From the NCBI RefSeq assembly GCF_029962835.1, contig NC_080584.1, positions 83,356,862 through 83,420,861 of the forward strand: a stretch of 64,000 nt of DNA, written 5' to 3'. The position numbers and the translations under genes were made by a program. The notes beneath the pieces are model-generated. The model made no database searches, was not told where the DNA came from, and saw only the letters and a list, made by a program, of their open reading frames with translations. This DNA is from Magnolia sinica. Its lineage: Eukaryota > Streptophyta > Magnoliopsida > Magnoliales > Magnoliaceae. Shown here piece by piece: positions 24,217 through 36,606 of this stretch (position 1 is its first letter; every line of letters starts with the position of its first letter).

Positions 24217-27200
24217 TGTAACATCCTGGATTTTCACTGTTTTGGATTTTCAAAAATCCATCATTTTTTAAATTTAATTAACCTAAATATTACTTATTAA
24301 CCATTAGCACTCAATGTTAGTGTATATAAGGGTGGTACCAGTAAAGAACCGCACCAGTCCGATTAATCAGCCGTAGGAAGCCAATGAATCCGCCCGATCA
24401 CTTGAACATCAGGTGTAGTGTAATGTCCCGCCCAACTAGAATAGTGTCCTGGGGCGTCCACATAGGATTTGCCACGGGACCATTCGTTTAAGTCACTCGT
24501 AGTGAGGTATCACAAATAAATTAGACCAAGATTAGCCCAATTGAATAGACCAGACGGGTCCTGATAGAACCTGGTGCGGGCCTCCAAGCCAGATGACTGT
24601 TAACACCTAGCGACAGCCCGTGCAGGCTATACCGCGACACAGGAAGGTCAGAAAATTATAAAAATTTAGGGGAGCATAGATCTCACTGGGCTTGGGGACT
24701 ATCGCGGACCACGGACCCAGTGGACACCTAGAAGTGGAATCTGGCACTTGCCAGATGTGCCCCACCAATGCCAAAATTGGAATCTGACACGGGTAAATAA
24801 AACTGAGATTTCAGGCATTTCAGCCGTCGAATTTCTTCCAAATTTACGGTAAAGGTCTAATGTATTTTTCTACACCCGTCCACAAATTCTGGGACCCGAT
24901 TGTGGAACGGTGACCGTTGATCACAAATCAGACCCGTGCGATCAAACCCCATATCCGATCGACCTTAAATTTTGCATGGCCCTTCAACGGGCCATGGAGC
25001 ACCCATCCTATAAGTTTCATGGCCAGAGGGCCACCGTAAATGCTCCGATTTTCTAAACGAGATCTATACCGCTTGTTGGTGGGCCACTAGTTCTAAAACT
25101 ATAGAATAATGCCCGTCTCACTGGGCTTGACATCCATCATGGGAATCGGACCTGGGTACTGTCCAGAACCGGTCAATTTGAGCCGAAGGACGAGTGCATG
25201 AGAAGTGCAAATATCCTAAAGGAAGGAGTTGAAACTTAAGTGAATTGAGTCGTCCACTCTTATGCAAAGTTGAGGATTTCGGACTGTCGGTTTGTGACCA
25301 AACTTTACCCGTGGAGAAAGGATATTTTCCTTCTCATATCCATATAGCCGCGGCCCTGATCGACTATCGGTGACCGTTGAACAGACTTTTAATCATATCT
25401 GTCGATCGACGCGTCCAACTGGCAGGCCGATCATATTCATACGTAGATCATCATTAGGGCCAATTATCCAACGATGTATATCAACTTGTACAACCCATAG
25501 TGGGCCCTAGAGGCTAGAAAAACCCTCCCATAGGGTTAGTATAGTAAAAACCCAACACTTGGGGCCATTTCCACCAAATCTGGCATTATAAAAGGGCCTC
25601 ATTTGGGGCACCCTTCTCCCCATACGAAATTGCCCTAGAGAAGGGAGGAGAGAAGAGAGAAAAGGAAGAAGAGGAAGAGGAGAAAGGAGGAGAAAGAGAG
25701 AGGAAGAAGAAAGGAAATGAGTATGTGGTAGGAGGTGGGGTCCAAAGAAGTTCAACCTTGCAACTCTCTACCCATTCTCCAAGGAAACCTCTACCAAACC
25801 CACCCATACCATGAAGCGGAGATAAGAATGGTATATTTCCCTTCAATAGAGCAACTTAGTGTAGATTTCTAGACATTAATGTTGTCTTTCTTGATTTTGA
25901 TTTAGGAAATGGTGGTTTTACCCAAATTCCCAAACCCTAAGATATCAAAGAATGGAAATCTCTCCTTAAGGTGCAGACTAATATCCTTAGGTGGCCAAGC
26001 ACCAATTATAGTTGGAGTTTAATGATTTTGTTTGCTTGGTATGTTGTATGGAAGAATCTAGAGGAACCTAGGGATGACATATTGTTGGAATTGTATGAAT
26101 TGCATGTTTATTTCTCTTTGATGTTAATCTTGTCTCTCTCATGATCTAGTGTATGGATGATTACATGCTCATGTTTGGTTGATTTCTTCTTCTCATATGT
26201 GTTGCTTCATCTTGTGTATGATTCTTTTGCTCGTATGTATTTGATCCCTTGAGGTGTAGGAAGTGCTTAACTTCCTCACTAACCCACGCTACACACATAC
26301 ACCTTATTCATGTTATTAATAGTTTGCTTGCTAGAGAAATTTGAATTGTATGTTGAGCAATATGAGAACATGGGGTTGAATATGCTTGATGTTACATTGA
26401 TAGTTGACATGCTATGAGTCACTATTCCTACCCTTGGGTTGGTCAGGAACACGAGGAGAGCGAAGGTGGTTCCTTTAGTAGGACCACATTGAGGCTAAAC
26501 CCATGGGTTTGGGCGAGTACGTGTGGGCGACAGTAGTTAGCCTACATGGGTCACTTGTACCCGATGTTGTTCTGCTACATACTTGCCTAGGCTAGTACGG
26601 TTTAGTCCACTAGCTGACCCACCTAGTTTGTTAACCTTGTTTGCTCTCATATGTATGGAAACTGGAACACCCTACCACCGTTGTAGCCCATCGATACTAG
26701 ATGAAATATTGATCCACAGTCTTGTGAGCCGGGCATGGTGGAATGGGACACTGTGTCCGAGCTGTCGGCCTACGCTGGGGTGACGCGCCTCCCCGTAGTA
26801 ACCGCGAACGATCCCACATTCAGCACCCCCCATGTGTTTGAAGTCAGGGATGGGGAAAACCCGACGGGGTCAAGGATCGCGGGGTCTCGGCCTCACACAT
26901 TGGGGGGCCTTGGCCTCGCAACTAGTTCAGGGCATTTGATACGTGGGGTGTATCAGATTCCCAAATCTGCTGGATGAATGGACTTAACTAAGAACTCGGT
27001 TAACATCATCATTGCACGACATTAACTAGGTTGGCGACTTGGCAGTCGAGGTCGCTCTGAGGGAGTGTTGACATATGCAATCGTTAGATGGAGTCGCTCG
27101 AGGGAGAGTTGTGGCGAGGGCATACATCATGTCATCCACTATGCATGTGCATTAATAAGATTAGTTAGGTGTTTGTGAATGGTTGCTTTTCATTAAATTA

Positions 27201-27707
27201 TTATTATAATTGATGCTTATTACAACTTATGGCTAATAGCACCCACTGAGTTGATTACTCACTCCCACTCTGGGACGGTGTTTTAAAACACCAACCAGAC
27301 CCGTTCATAGATGCAGGTGATACAGATTTCGTAGAGCCTAGTGATGCGAGCCTCGAGGAGGAGGACGAGTTCTCTTACTTTCAGCTGATGGATGGTTCCC
27401 CGTCGGCCTAGTAGACAGGATTTGGATCGCTGAGTTGTGGACTCAGCTCTATTCTTTTGGACATGATATTCCTTTTGTGATTTTGTTGGGCAACGCCTGG
27501 TGCGACCCTTTTTATATCCTTTTGGACCTGTATAAAATGATCTATTTTCATTTCAGCTGACTTGTGTGATTGTGCTTCATGTTCCAGGAAATTTCAGAAT
27601 GCGCATTTAGACTAGATTAATCGCATATTAATGAAAACTGGTTATAAGTGACCCCGGGAACTGGGGAGTCAAGCGTATGCACGACCCCCGATTTCTAAGG
27701 TGTTACA
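24217..27707 (+). mobile_element. Solo LTR of a long-LTR Ty3/gypsy-type retrotransposon (fossil)
   Basis: Starts TGTAACATCC and ends GGTGTTACA, so the ends are TG...CA with short inverted repeats. The 5 bp CATAT flanks both sides (24212-24216 and 27708-27712). At 3491 bp with no internal gag-pol region it is a solo LTR left by recombination between two LTRs. The long LTR and TGTAACA ends fit the Tekay/Del chromovirus type, an inference from end sequence and length only. A TATAAAAG box lies near 25587, followed by a purine-rich leader-like tract. A second copy lies inverted at 55135-58182 and the start of a third at 63546-64000. The perfect target duplication suggests a moderately young insertion. 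Confidence 0.85.
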
Positions 27708-28009
27708 CATATGCTGGAATCATGTAATGAAAATCGGGCCCACTCACATGCAGGGCATAGCAGGAATGGTTTATATCTCAAAAATCAATACCCGTTAGAC
27801 CATCACACCCATTTGATCTGTGGCCATTAAAGTGATGGTACAAAATAGAAACATTTAATGGTATGCAACGGGTTTTAATTTTAAAACATATGCCATGGCA
27901 TATAAACAGTTTATCTGAGTAACAATTCGGTTTCAATGTCATATAAACATGCTCCAGGTGGGAAACGGATTGGCTACTGACCCTGCCACTAGCCAAGGGC
28001 TACTGGTGG

Positions 28010-28591
28010 GTGCTCTGTGGGCCCACCATGATGTATGTGTTTCATCCATTCTGTCTACCCATTCTTCCAGATCATTTTATGATATGGGCACAAAAATAAG
28101 GTTGATCCAAATATCAAGTGGACCGCACAATGTTGATTTTTTTTTTTAAAGCACACGCGCACACAAACCACCACACACTCACACCGTAGTAGGATTTCAC
28201 CACTTATGGGTACTCAAGCCCTTGACCAGGTGTTGAAACTCCTTAGAGTCTACCACTGGAGCAAGAGGAAGGACCCTCGCACAATGTTGATTGAACGCCC
28301 ACCATTAAAATCTTCCTGCGGGCCACAAAACTTTCATATCAAGATAATATATTGTTTTCCCTTCATCCATGTTGTATGACCTAATCAATAGGTTAGATGT
28401 CAAATAACCATTACAGTGGGCCCTAGGAGGTTTTTAATGGTGGACATTCAATTACTACTATTTTCCCATGGTGTGGTGCACCTTAGATTTATATATACCT
28501 AAATTTTGATATAAAGATCTAAAATTATGTTTCAAAATGGATGGACCGCATGGATAAAATACATACATCATGGTGGGGTCCACATAGCACC
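28010..28591. mobile_element. MITE-1 copy split by a SINE
   Basis: Left end GGTGCTCTGTGGGCCCACC and right end inverted as GGTGGGGTCCACATAGCACC. The standard interior blocks are present on both sides of the SINE at 28139-28277. Confidence 0.8.
28139..28277 (-). mobile_element. tRNA-derived SINE (family 2) with 15 bp target duplication
   Basis: Minus-strand insertion: a T run at the left (the poly-A tail), a CA-rich body, and a tRNA-like head at the right. CGCACAATGTTGATT occurs at 28124-28138 and 28278-28292. Same family as 10354-10488, and again inside a MITE-1. Confidence 0.88.
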
Positions 28592-28671
28592 GACCACTAG
28601 CCACCTGGCTGGTGGCAGCTTTGGTTTGGCTGGTATACCACACACTACCATGTGTTGATGTCACCAAGTTA

Positions 28672-29055
28672 TGTGGGCCCCACCATGAGATATGTATAAT
28701 ATCCAAACCATTCGTCCATTTGGAGAGATAGTTTTAATGCTTGAGCAAGAAAATAAGACAGTTTCAAAGATCAAGTGGACCACATTACTGAAAGTAATGG
28801 ATAAGTTTTGATCAATCTGATATTTTTATTTTCTCTTCATCCAGATCTGCGTGACCTTATGAATAGATTGGATGGAAAATAAACATTATGGTGCCCTAAG
28901 AATATTTTGAGGGTGGGAATCATTTTTCCTGATATCTGTGGTGTGGTCCACTTAAGCTTTAGATATGACTCATTTTTGGGATTACATACCAAAATAATCT
29001 GGCCAAATGGATGGCTTGTGTGGGTATAATATATACATCATCTTGGGGCCCACGT
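28672..29055. mobile_element. MITE-1 copy
   Basis: Left end ATGTGGGCCCCACCATGAG; right end inverted as TCTTGGGGCCCACGTAAC; CATTTGGAGAGATAGTTTTAATG and its inverted counterpart are seen inside. Slightly shortened in the 5' half. Confidence 0.7.
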
Positions 29056-29193
29056 AACTTTGATATCCTTTTAATCCAGGCTTGATGAGCTGACACGCTC
29101 GGCTGCAGCTCCACGTGCACACGAGTGAAGTCGGTGTTGTATGGTACACCAGCCAATTCGCTTCCCTACATGAAGTTCCTGCACTGGGAGGCT

Positions 29194-29611
29194 AGGTGGG
29201 ACCCTCTGTGATGTTTTTGAGAAATCAACCCTGTCCATCCATTTTTCCAGATCATTTTAGAACATGATAAAAAAAATAAGTGAGATTTAAAACACAACTC
29301 AGCCACACAAGAGGAACCAGTGGGGATTGAAAGATCACCGTTGAAACTTTATATGGCCACCGAAGTTTTGGATCATGCTAAGATTCTGTGTTTTTAGTTC
29401 ATCCCAGTGGAAATGACCTTATAAACGGTTCGGACAACATAGACACATAAATTAAGGTTTCAACGGATGATATTTGTTTCCGCACTTTTTCCCGTCGTGT
29501 GACCAGCTTAAGTTTTTTATTCACCTCATTTTTAGTACAGTATCCTAAAATGAGCAACAACAATGGATGGACAGGGTGAATTTATGAAAAACATCACGGT
29601 GGACCCCACCT
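29194..29611. mobile_element. MITE-1 subfamily copy spanning the left edge of the PEX7-like array
   Basis: Left end AGGTGGGACCCTCTGTGATG and right end, reverse complemented, AGGTGGGGTCCACCGTGATG, both followed by TTTTT-A-AAAT-ACCCTGTCCATCCA. This is the complete element; in each later array unit only its right part (from TGGGGATTGAAAGATCACC onward) is present, so one array breakpoint lies inside it at about 29321. Confidence 0.8.
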
Positions 29612-29750
29612 ATCAAAATGCACGTGTATGTATTATAATTTTTTGTAGGGTATTAAAAGATTCAATTCAAGAGAGGGAGGAAACGGTATTCTTGATGTTT
29701 AAAATTTTGAAAAAGAAGAGACCAAAAGTAATTTACCTTTCAAAAATCAA

Positions 29751-30214
29751 AACACATCCAAGATTCAATACATCATCGTCCTTAAATCAAAATACAAGAT
29801 CTTATCGAAGATTCAAGACATTATCGTCCTCAAATCAAAACACAAGAGCTTGTCTAAGATTCAATACATCATCATCCTCAAATCAAAATACAAGATCTTG
29901 TCCAAGATTCAAGACATCATCATCATCCTAAAAAAAAAAAAGAGCTTATCCAAGATTCAATACATCATCGTCCTCAAATCTAAACACAAGAGCTTGTCCA
30001 AGATTCAAAACATCATCGTTCTCAAATCAAAACACAAGAACTTGTCCAAGATTCAAGACATCATCATCCTCAAATCAAAAGACAAGAGCTTGTCTACAAT
30101 TCAATATAACATCGTCTTCAAATCAAAACACAAGAGCTTATCCACGGTTCAATACATCATCGTCCTCAAATAAAACATAAGATCTTATCCACAATTCAAT
30201 ACATCATCATCCTC
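29751..30214 (+). repeat. 48 bp minisatellite, array unit 1
   Basis: About 9-10 copies of a 48 bp repeat with the core words AAGATTCAATACATCATCG and TCCTCAAATCAAAACACAAG. Because 48 is a multiple of 3, frames stay open over long stretches (for example SKIQYIIVLKSKHKSL, 16 residues). Ends right at the position of the PEX7-like start codon. Confidence 0.9.
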
Positions 30215-31143
30215 ACGTCATTCTACTACGGAATGGGCTTCAATGGCGTAGCTGTGAAATTCCACCCGTCTGATCATCGGGTCGCTTTGGTTGTCAAAAA
30301 AGAAATTGCAGGTGCTTCTCTTATTGACACACATGACTTCCAATCAACCGACCACCCTCTCACAATATCAGAGATTATCCAAGATATCAATGATTTCTCA
30401 TGGTGCTCATCAAAACTGCATGATTCTTTGATCTCGGGTGCTAAAGATGGGACTGCATTCCTCTTAAATGTGAATAGTTCTAAACTAATTAAACGCTTCA
30501 ATGCACACATCTCCCGCATTACCTTCATTGATTTCAACCTCACAGATTACACTTTCAACACAGCGTCATGGGACAAGACTGTTAGGCTGTTGAAAATCGA
30601 TGAAGAAAACTGCAAACTAGTTACACACATCCTGATTGTATGAGGTCAGTTAAATGGAATCCCTATGAGAAAAGTCAGCATGCCAGCGCATCTCTTGATG
30701 GAATATAAAGGCTTTGGGATGTCAATGGGAATGCGGCTACACAAACCATCCATGCCGACAATTCGCCGATCATGTCCCTTGACTGGAACTGTTAAGGTTA
30801 ACAGATAGTCAATAACGCATCGGGAGAAAACTGTGCCGAGGTGTGGGACATCAGGTTGCTCAAAGACCCCTTTAAAGTCCTTAGTGGCAAACACACAAAC
30901 AACGTATGCCTGGTGAAGTTTTCGCGGCACAAGAAGTACCAAATCGTTTCTTGCATGTACGATGGGAAGATTGTTCTTTGGGATTATGGTCCAGGGAATC
31001 ATGATTCAAAGACGACAATGTACGATGATAATAAGGGTGTTGTGCGGGGCCTAGATATGAGCAGGATAGAGGACGGATTGTTGGCAAGCACCGGATCTGA
31101 CGGTCTTGTTCGCACATGAATCTACATTCCGCCAGATATTTGA
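30215..31143 (+). pseudogene. PEX7-like WD40 pseudogene, copy 1
   Basis: PEX7 is the WD40 receptor that carries PTS2-tagged enzymes into peroxisomes. This copy reads FNGVAVKFHPSDHR at the N terminus, LHDSLISGAKDGTAFLLNV, ASWDKTVRLLKI, then VWDIRLLKDPFKVLSG, YDGKIVLWDYGPG and GLLASTGSDGLVRT, in the order of the PEX7 blades. Full-length compared with the family (about 309 versus about 317 residues) and without introns. The start codon position is ACG (30215), with the next in-frame ATG at 30233. A one-base deletion near 30620 shifts the frame, and stops follow, including TAA near 30792 and TGA at 31117-31119 in place of the last conserved Trp. Confidence 0.85.
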
Positions 31144-31929
31144 AATTCGCTACATCTTCTTGTCTTTCTTAATCATCTTATACAAAGTACTACTTCTTCT
31201 CGTCTTTCTTAATATTCTTGTAAATAGCATATTCAACAATATTATTGTACATAGTATATTCTAATGGATTTCTAAAGGATTCAATGTTTTTCATTAGTGC
31301 AGAATATTTGTTTTTCATCTAAATGTAGTTAATAATAATTATGCATTGGCGATCTAGTTTATAAAAATTACAACTTTTCAAGACTAGTTTAAAATCTTAG
31401 CAAATTCTCCAATACATATTACTGTTAGATACAATGAGATGAAACTCATTTTCAATTAACAACTAGATGAGGTCTATGTTTGCTAATTCATCTAATTGGG
31501 GATTGAAAGATCACCGTTGAAACTTTGTATGGCCACCAAAGTTTTGGATCATGCTAAGATTCTTTGTATTTTCAGTTCATCCCAGTGGGGATGACCTTAA
31601 AAGCGGTTCAGACGACATATAACTATAAATTAAGGTTTCAACGGATGGTATTTCTTTCTGTACTTTTTCCCGTCGTGTGACCTGCTTAAGTTTTTGATTC
31701 GCCTCATTTTTAGTACAGTATCCTAAAACGAGCTACAACAATGGATGAACGGGGTTGATTTATGAAAAGCATCACGGTGGACCCCACCTATCAAAATGCA
31801 TATGCATGTATCATAATTTTGTATAGGGTATGAAAAGAATTGATTTGAGGGAGGGACGTCGCAACAGTATTCTTGATGTTTAAAATTTTGAAAAAGAAGA
31901 GACCAAATGTAATTTTCTTTTCAAAAATC

Positions 31930-32348
31930 AAAACACATCTAAGATTCAATACATCTTAGTCCTCAAATCAAAACACAAGAGCTTGTCGAAGTTTCAACAT
32001 ATCATTGTCTTCAAATCAAAACACAAGAGCTTGTCCAAGATTCAATACATCATCGTCCTCAAATCAAAACACAAGAGTGTGTACAAGATTCAAGATAGCA
32101 TTGTCCTCAAATTAAAACACAAGAGCTTGTCCACGATTCAATAAATCATCGTCCTCAAATCAAAATACAAGAGCTTGTCCAAGATTCAAGACATTTTCGT
32201 CCTTAAATCAAAACACAAGAACTTGTCCACGATTTAATACATCATTGTCCTCAAATCAAAATACAAGAGCTTATCCACGATTTCATACATCGTCGTCTCC
32301 AAATCAAAACATAAGATCTTATCCACGATTCAATACATCATCATCCTC
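31930..32348 (+). repeat. 48 bp minisatellite, array unit 2
   Basis: Nearly nine copies of the same 48 bp repeat, immediately upstream of PEX7-like copy 2. Confidence 0.88.
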
Positions 32349-33278
32349 ATGTCATTCTATTACGGAATGGGCTTCAATGGTGTAGCCGTGAAATTCCACC
32401 CGTCTAATCATCGGGTCACTGTGGTTGTCAAGAACGAAATTGCAGGTGCTTTTTTTATCGACACACATGACTTCGAATCAACCGACCACCCTCTCACAAC
32501 ATCAGAGATCATCCAGGATATCAATGATTTCTCATGGTACTCATCAAAACTATATGATTCTTTGATCTCAGGTGCTGAAGATGGGACTGCATTCCTCTTG
32601 AATGTGAATAGTTTTAACCCAATCAAACGCTTCAACGCACACATCTCCCGCATCACCTTTGTTGATTTCAACCTCACAGCTGACACTTTCATTACGGCGT
32701 CATAGGACAAAATTGTTAGGCTGTGGAAAGTCGTTGAATAAAACTGTAAATTAGTGTACACACATTCCGATTGTGTGAGCTCAATTAAATGGAATCCCCA
32801 TGAGAAAAGTCAGCATGCCAGCGCATCTTCCGATGGAATATTACGGCTTTGGGATGTTAACGGGAATGCGGCTACACAAACCATCCATGCCGACGATTCG
32901 CCGATCATGTCCCTTGATTGGAACTATTAAGGTTAACAGATAGTCACCACTGCATCGAAAGAAAACTGTGCCGAGGTGTGGGACATCAGGTTGTTTAAAG
33001 ATCCCTTTAAAGTTCTCAGTGACAAACACACAGACGAAGTATGCCTGGTGAAGTTTTCGCGGCACAAGAAGTACTAAATAGCATCTTACTCGTACGATGG
33101 GAAGATTGTTCTTTGGGATTATGGTCCAGGGGATCATAATTCAAAGACGACAATGTACGATGATCATAATGGTGTTTTGCAGGGCATGGATATGAGCACG
33201 ATAGAGGATGGCCTATTGGCAAGCACCGGATCTGATGGGCTTGTTCGCACATGGATTCACATTTCGCCGGATATGTGA
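32349..33278 (+). pseudogene. PEX7-like WD40 pseudogene, copy 2
   Basis: ATG at 32349, 310 codon positions with no net frameshift. Open as far as ITAS, where TAG at 32703-32705 replaces the Trp of the ASWDK motif. Further in-frame stops occur in the VDEEN, WNCQGQ and KKYQIAS segments, so at least four in all. The blades LHDSLISGAEDGTAFLLNV-like, FDGILRLWDVNGN-like and YDGKIVLWDYGPG are readable. Same layout as copy 1, 2134 bp downstream. Confidence 0.85.
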
Positions 33279-34064
33279 GATTCCTTACCTCTTCTTGTAT
33301 TTCTTAATCATCTTGTACAGAGTACTACTTCTTCTCGTCTTTCTTAATATTCTTATAAATAGCATATTCAACAATATTCTTTTACATAGCATATTCCAAT
33401 AGATTTTTAAAGGATTCAATGTTTTCCATTAGTACAGCATATTTCTTTTTCATATAAATATAGTTAACAATAATTATGCATTAGCAATCTTGTTTATAAA
33501 AATTACGACTTTTCAAGTCATGTTTAAAAACTTAGTAAATTCTCCAATACTTAGTTCTGTTAGCTACAATGAGATGAAACTCATTTTCAAGCAGCAACTA
33601 GATGAGGCCTATGTTTGATAATTCATCTAGTTGGGGATTGAAACATCACCATTAAAACTTTGTATGGCCACCGAAGTTTTGGATCATGCTAAGATTGTTT
33701 GTGTTTTCAGTTCATCCCAGTGGGGATGACCTTATAAACAATTCGAACCACATATAAACATAAATTAAGGTTTCAACGGATGGTATTTCTTTTCGTACTT
33801 TTTCCCATCGTGTGACCTGCTTATGTTTTTGATTCGCCTCATATTTAGTACAGTATCCAAAAACGAGCTACAACAATGGATGGACGGGGTGGATTTATGA
33901 AAAACATCACGGTGGACCCTACCTATCAAAATGCATGTGCATGTATCATAATTTTGTACAGGGTATGAAAAGATTTGATTTGAGGGAGGGAGGCAACAGT
34001 ATTCTTGATGTTTAAGATTTTGAAAAAAAAGATAGCAAATGTAATTTTTCTTTCAAAAATCAAA

Positions 34065-34480
34065 ACACATCCAAGATTCAATATATCCTCGTCATCAAAT
34101 CAAAACACAAGAGCTTGTCGAAGATTCAAGACATCATCGTCCTCAAATCAAAACACAAGAGCTTGTCCAAGATTTAACACATCATCGTCCTCAAATCAAA
34201 ACACAAGATCTTGTCCAAGATTTAAGACAACATCGTCCTCAAATTAAAACACAAGAGCTTATTCACGATTCAATTCATTATCGTCATCAAATCAAAACAC
34301 AAGATTTTGTCCAAGATTCAAGATATCATTGTCCTCAAATCAAAACACAAGAGTTTATCCACGATTCAATACATCATCGTCCTCAAATCAAAATACAAGA
34401 TCTTGTCCACGATTTAATACATCATTGTCCTTAAATCAAAACATAAGATCTTATCCACGATTCAATACATCATTATCCTC
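34065..34480 (+). repeat. 48 bp minisatellite, array unit 3
   Basis: Nearly nine copies of the 48 bp repeat before copy 3. Confidence 0.88.
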
Positions 34481-35410
34481 ATGTTATTCTATTACGGAAT
34501 GAGCTTCAATGGCGTAGCCGTGAAATTCTACCTGTCTGAACATCGGGTCGTTGTGGTTGTCAAGAAAGAAATTACAAGTGCTTCTCTTATCAACACACAC
34601 GACTTCCAATCAACTGACCACCCTCTCATAGCATCAGAGATCATCCAGGATATCAATGATTTCTCATGGTGCTCATCAAAACTGCATGATTCTTTGATCT
34701 CGAGTGCTAAAGATGGGACTACATTCCTCTAGGATGTGAATAGTTCTAACCCAATTAAACGCTTCAACACACACATCTCCCACATCACCTCGGTTGATTT
34801 CAACCTCACAGATGACACTTTCATCACAGCGTCGTGGGACCAAACTGTTAGGCTGGGGAAAGTCGATGAAGAAAACGGCAAATTAGTCTACACACATCTT
34901 GATTGTGTGAGCTCGATTAAATGGAATCCTGATGAGAAAAGTCGGCATGCCAGCGCATCTTTCGATGGAATATTACGGCTTTGGGATGTCAACGGGAATA
35001 CGGCTACACAAACCATCCATGCCGATGATTCGCCGATCATGTCCCTTAACTGTAACTGTCAAGGTCAATAGATAGTCACCACTGCATCGGGAGAAAACTA
35101 TGCTGAGATGTGGGACATCAGGTCGCTCAAAGACCCCTTTAAAGTCCTTAGTGGCAAATACACAGACAAAGTATGCCTGGTGAAGTTTTCACGGCACAAG
35201 GTGTACCAAATCACTTCTTGCTCGTACGATGGGAAGATTGTTCTTTGGGATTATGGTTTAGGGGATCATGATTCAAAGATGATAATGTACGATGATTATA
35301 AGGGTGTTGTACAGGGCCTGAATATGAGCAGGATAGAGGATGGCCTGTTGGCAAGCATCGGATCTGATGGGCTTGTTCGCATATGGATCCACATTCCGTC
35401 GGATATGTGA
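34481..35410 (+). pseudogene. PEX7-like WD40 pseudogene, copy 3 (two stops only)
   Basis: ATG at 34481 and stop at 35408-35410, one continuous frame of 310 codon positions. It is interrupted only by TAG at 34730-34732 (in place of the Trp of FLWNV) and TAG at 35069-35071 (CQGQ segment). Readable blades: KLHDSLISSAKDGTTFL, FITASWDQTVRLGKVDEENG, HASASFDGILRLWDVNGN, MWDIRSLKDPFKVLSGKY, SYDGKIVLWDYGLGDHD and LLASIGSDGLVRIWIHIP. With copy 6 it is the least damaged of the array. Confidence 0.88.
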
Positions 35411-36184
35411 GATTCCCTACCTCTTCTTGTCTTCCATAATCATCTTGTACAGAATACTACTTCTCGTCTTTCTTAATATTCTTGTAAATAACATATTCAA
35501 CAATATTCTTTTACATAGCATATTTCAATGAATTTTTAAAGGATTCAATGTTTTCCATTAGTGCAGCATATTTATTTTTCATGCAAATGCAGTTAACAAT
35601 AATTATGCATTGGCGATATAGTTTATAAAAATTATGAATTTCCAAGACTAGTTTAAAACTGTAGCAAATGCTCCAATACATATTACTGTTAGCTACAATG
35701 AGATGAAACTCATTTTCAATTAGCAACTAGATGAGGCCTATGTTTGCTAATTCATCTAGTTGGGGATTGAAAGATCACCGTTGAAACTTTGTATGGCCAT
35801 CGAAGTTTTGGATCATGCTAAGATTCTTTGTGTTTTCTGTTCATCCCAGCGGGGATGCCCTTATAAACGGTTCAGACGACATATAAACATAAATTAAGGT
35901 TTCAACAGATGGTATTTCTTTCCACACTTTTTTCCATCATGTGACCTGCTTAAGTTTTTTATTCGCCTCATTTTTAGTACAGTATCCTAAAACCAGCTAC
36001 AACAATGGATGGACGGGTGAATTTATGAAAAACATCACAGTAGACCCCACTTATCAAAATGCATGTGCATGTATCATAAATTTGTACAGGGTATGAAAAG
36101 ATTCGATTCGAGGGAAGGAGGCAACGGTATTCTTGATGTATAAAATTTAGAAAAAGAAGATACCAAATGTAATTTTTCTTTCAA

Positions 36185-36606
36185 AAATCAAAACACATTT
36201 AAGATTCAATGCATTATCGTCCTCAAATCGAAACACAAGATCTTGTCGAAGATTCAAGACATCAGTCTTTAAATCAATAGACAAGAGCTTGTCCAAGATT
36301 CAACACATCATCGTCCTCAAATAAAAACACAAGATCTTGTCCAAGATTAAAGACATCATCTTCCTCAAATCAAAACACAAGAGCTTATTCACGATTCAAT
36401 ACATCATCATCCTTAAATCAAAACACAAGATCTTGTCCAAGATTCAAGACATCATTGTCCTCAAATCAAAACACAAGAGCTTGTCCACGATTCAATACAT
36501 CATCGTCTTTAAATTAAAACACAAGATCTTGTCTACGATTTAATACATCACCGTCCTCAAATCAAAACATAAAATCTTGTCCACGATTCAATAAATCATT
36601 ATCTTC
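36185..36606 (+). repeat. 48 bp minisatellite, array unit 4
   Basis: Nearly nine copies of the 48 bp repeat before copy 4. One frame (36337-36543) is open through four repeats. Confidence 0.88.

Noticed and set aside
26583-26977. Open frames of 66-80 codons within the solo LTR, with a counterpart in the inverted copy
   Set aside because: They lie wholly inside LTR sequence, have no recognised domain, and their recurrence is explained by the copies being the same LTR.
29563-30173. Open frames of 107-122 codons with Lys/Ile- or Ser/Asn-rich 16-residue repeats
   Set aside because: They come from the 48 bp minisatellite whose period keeps frames open. I treat them as repeats, not as an independent repeat protein, lacking any transcript evidence.
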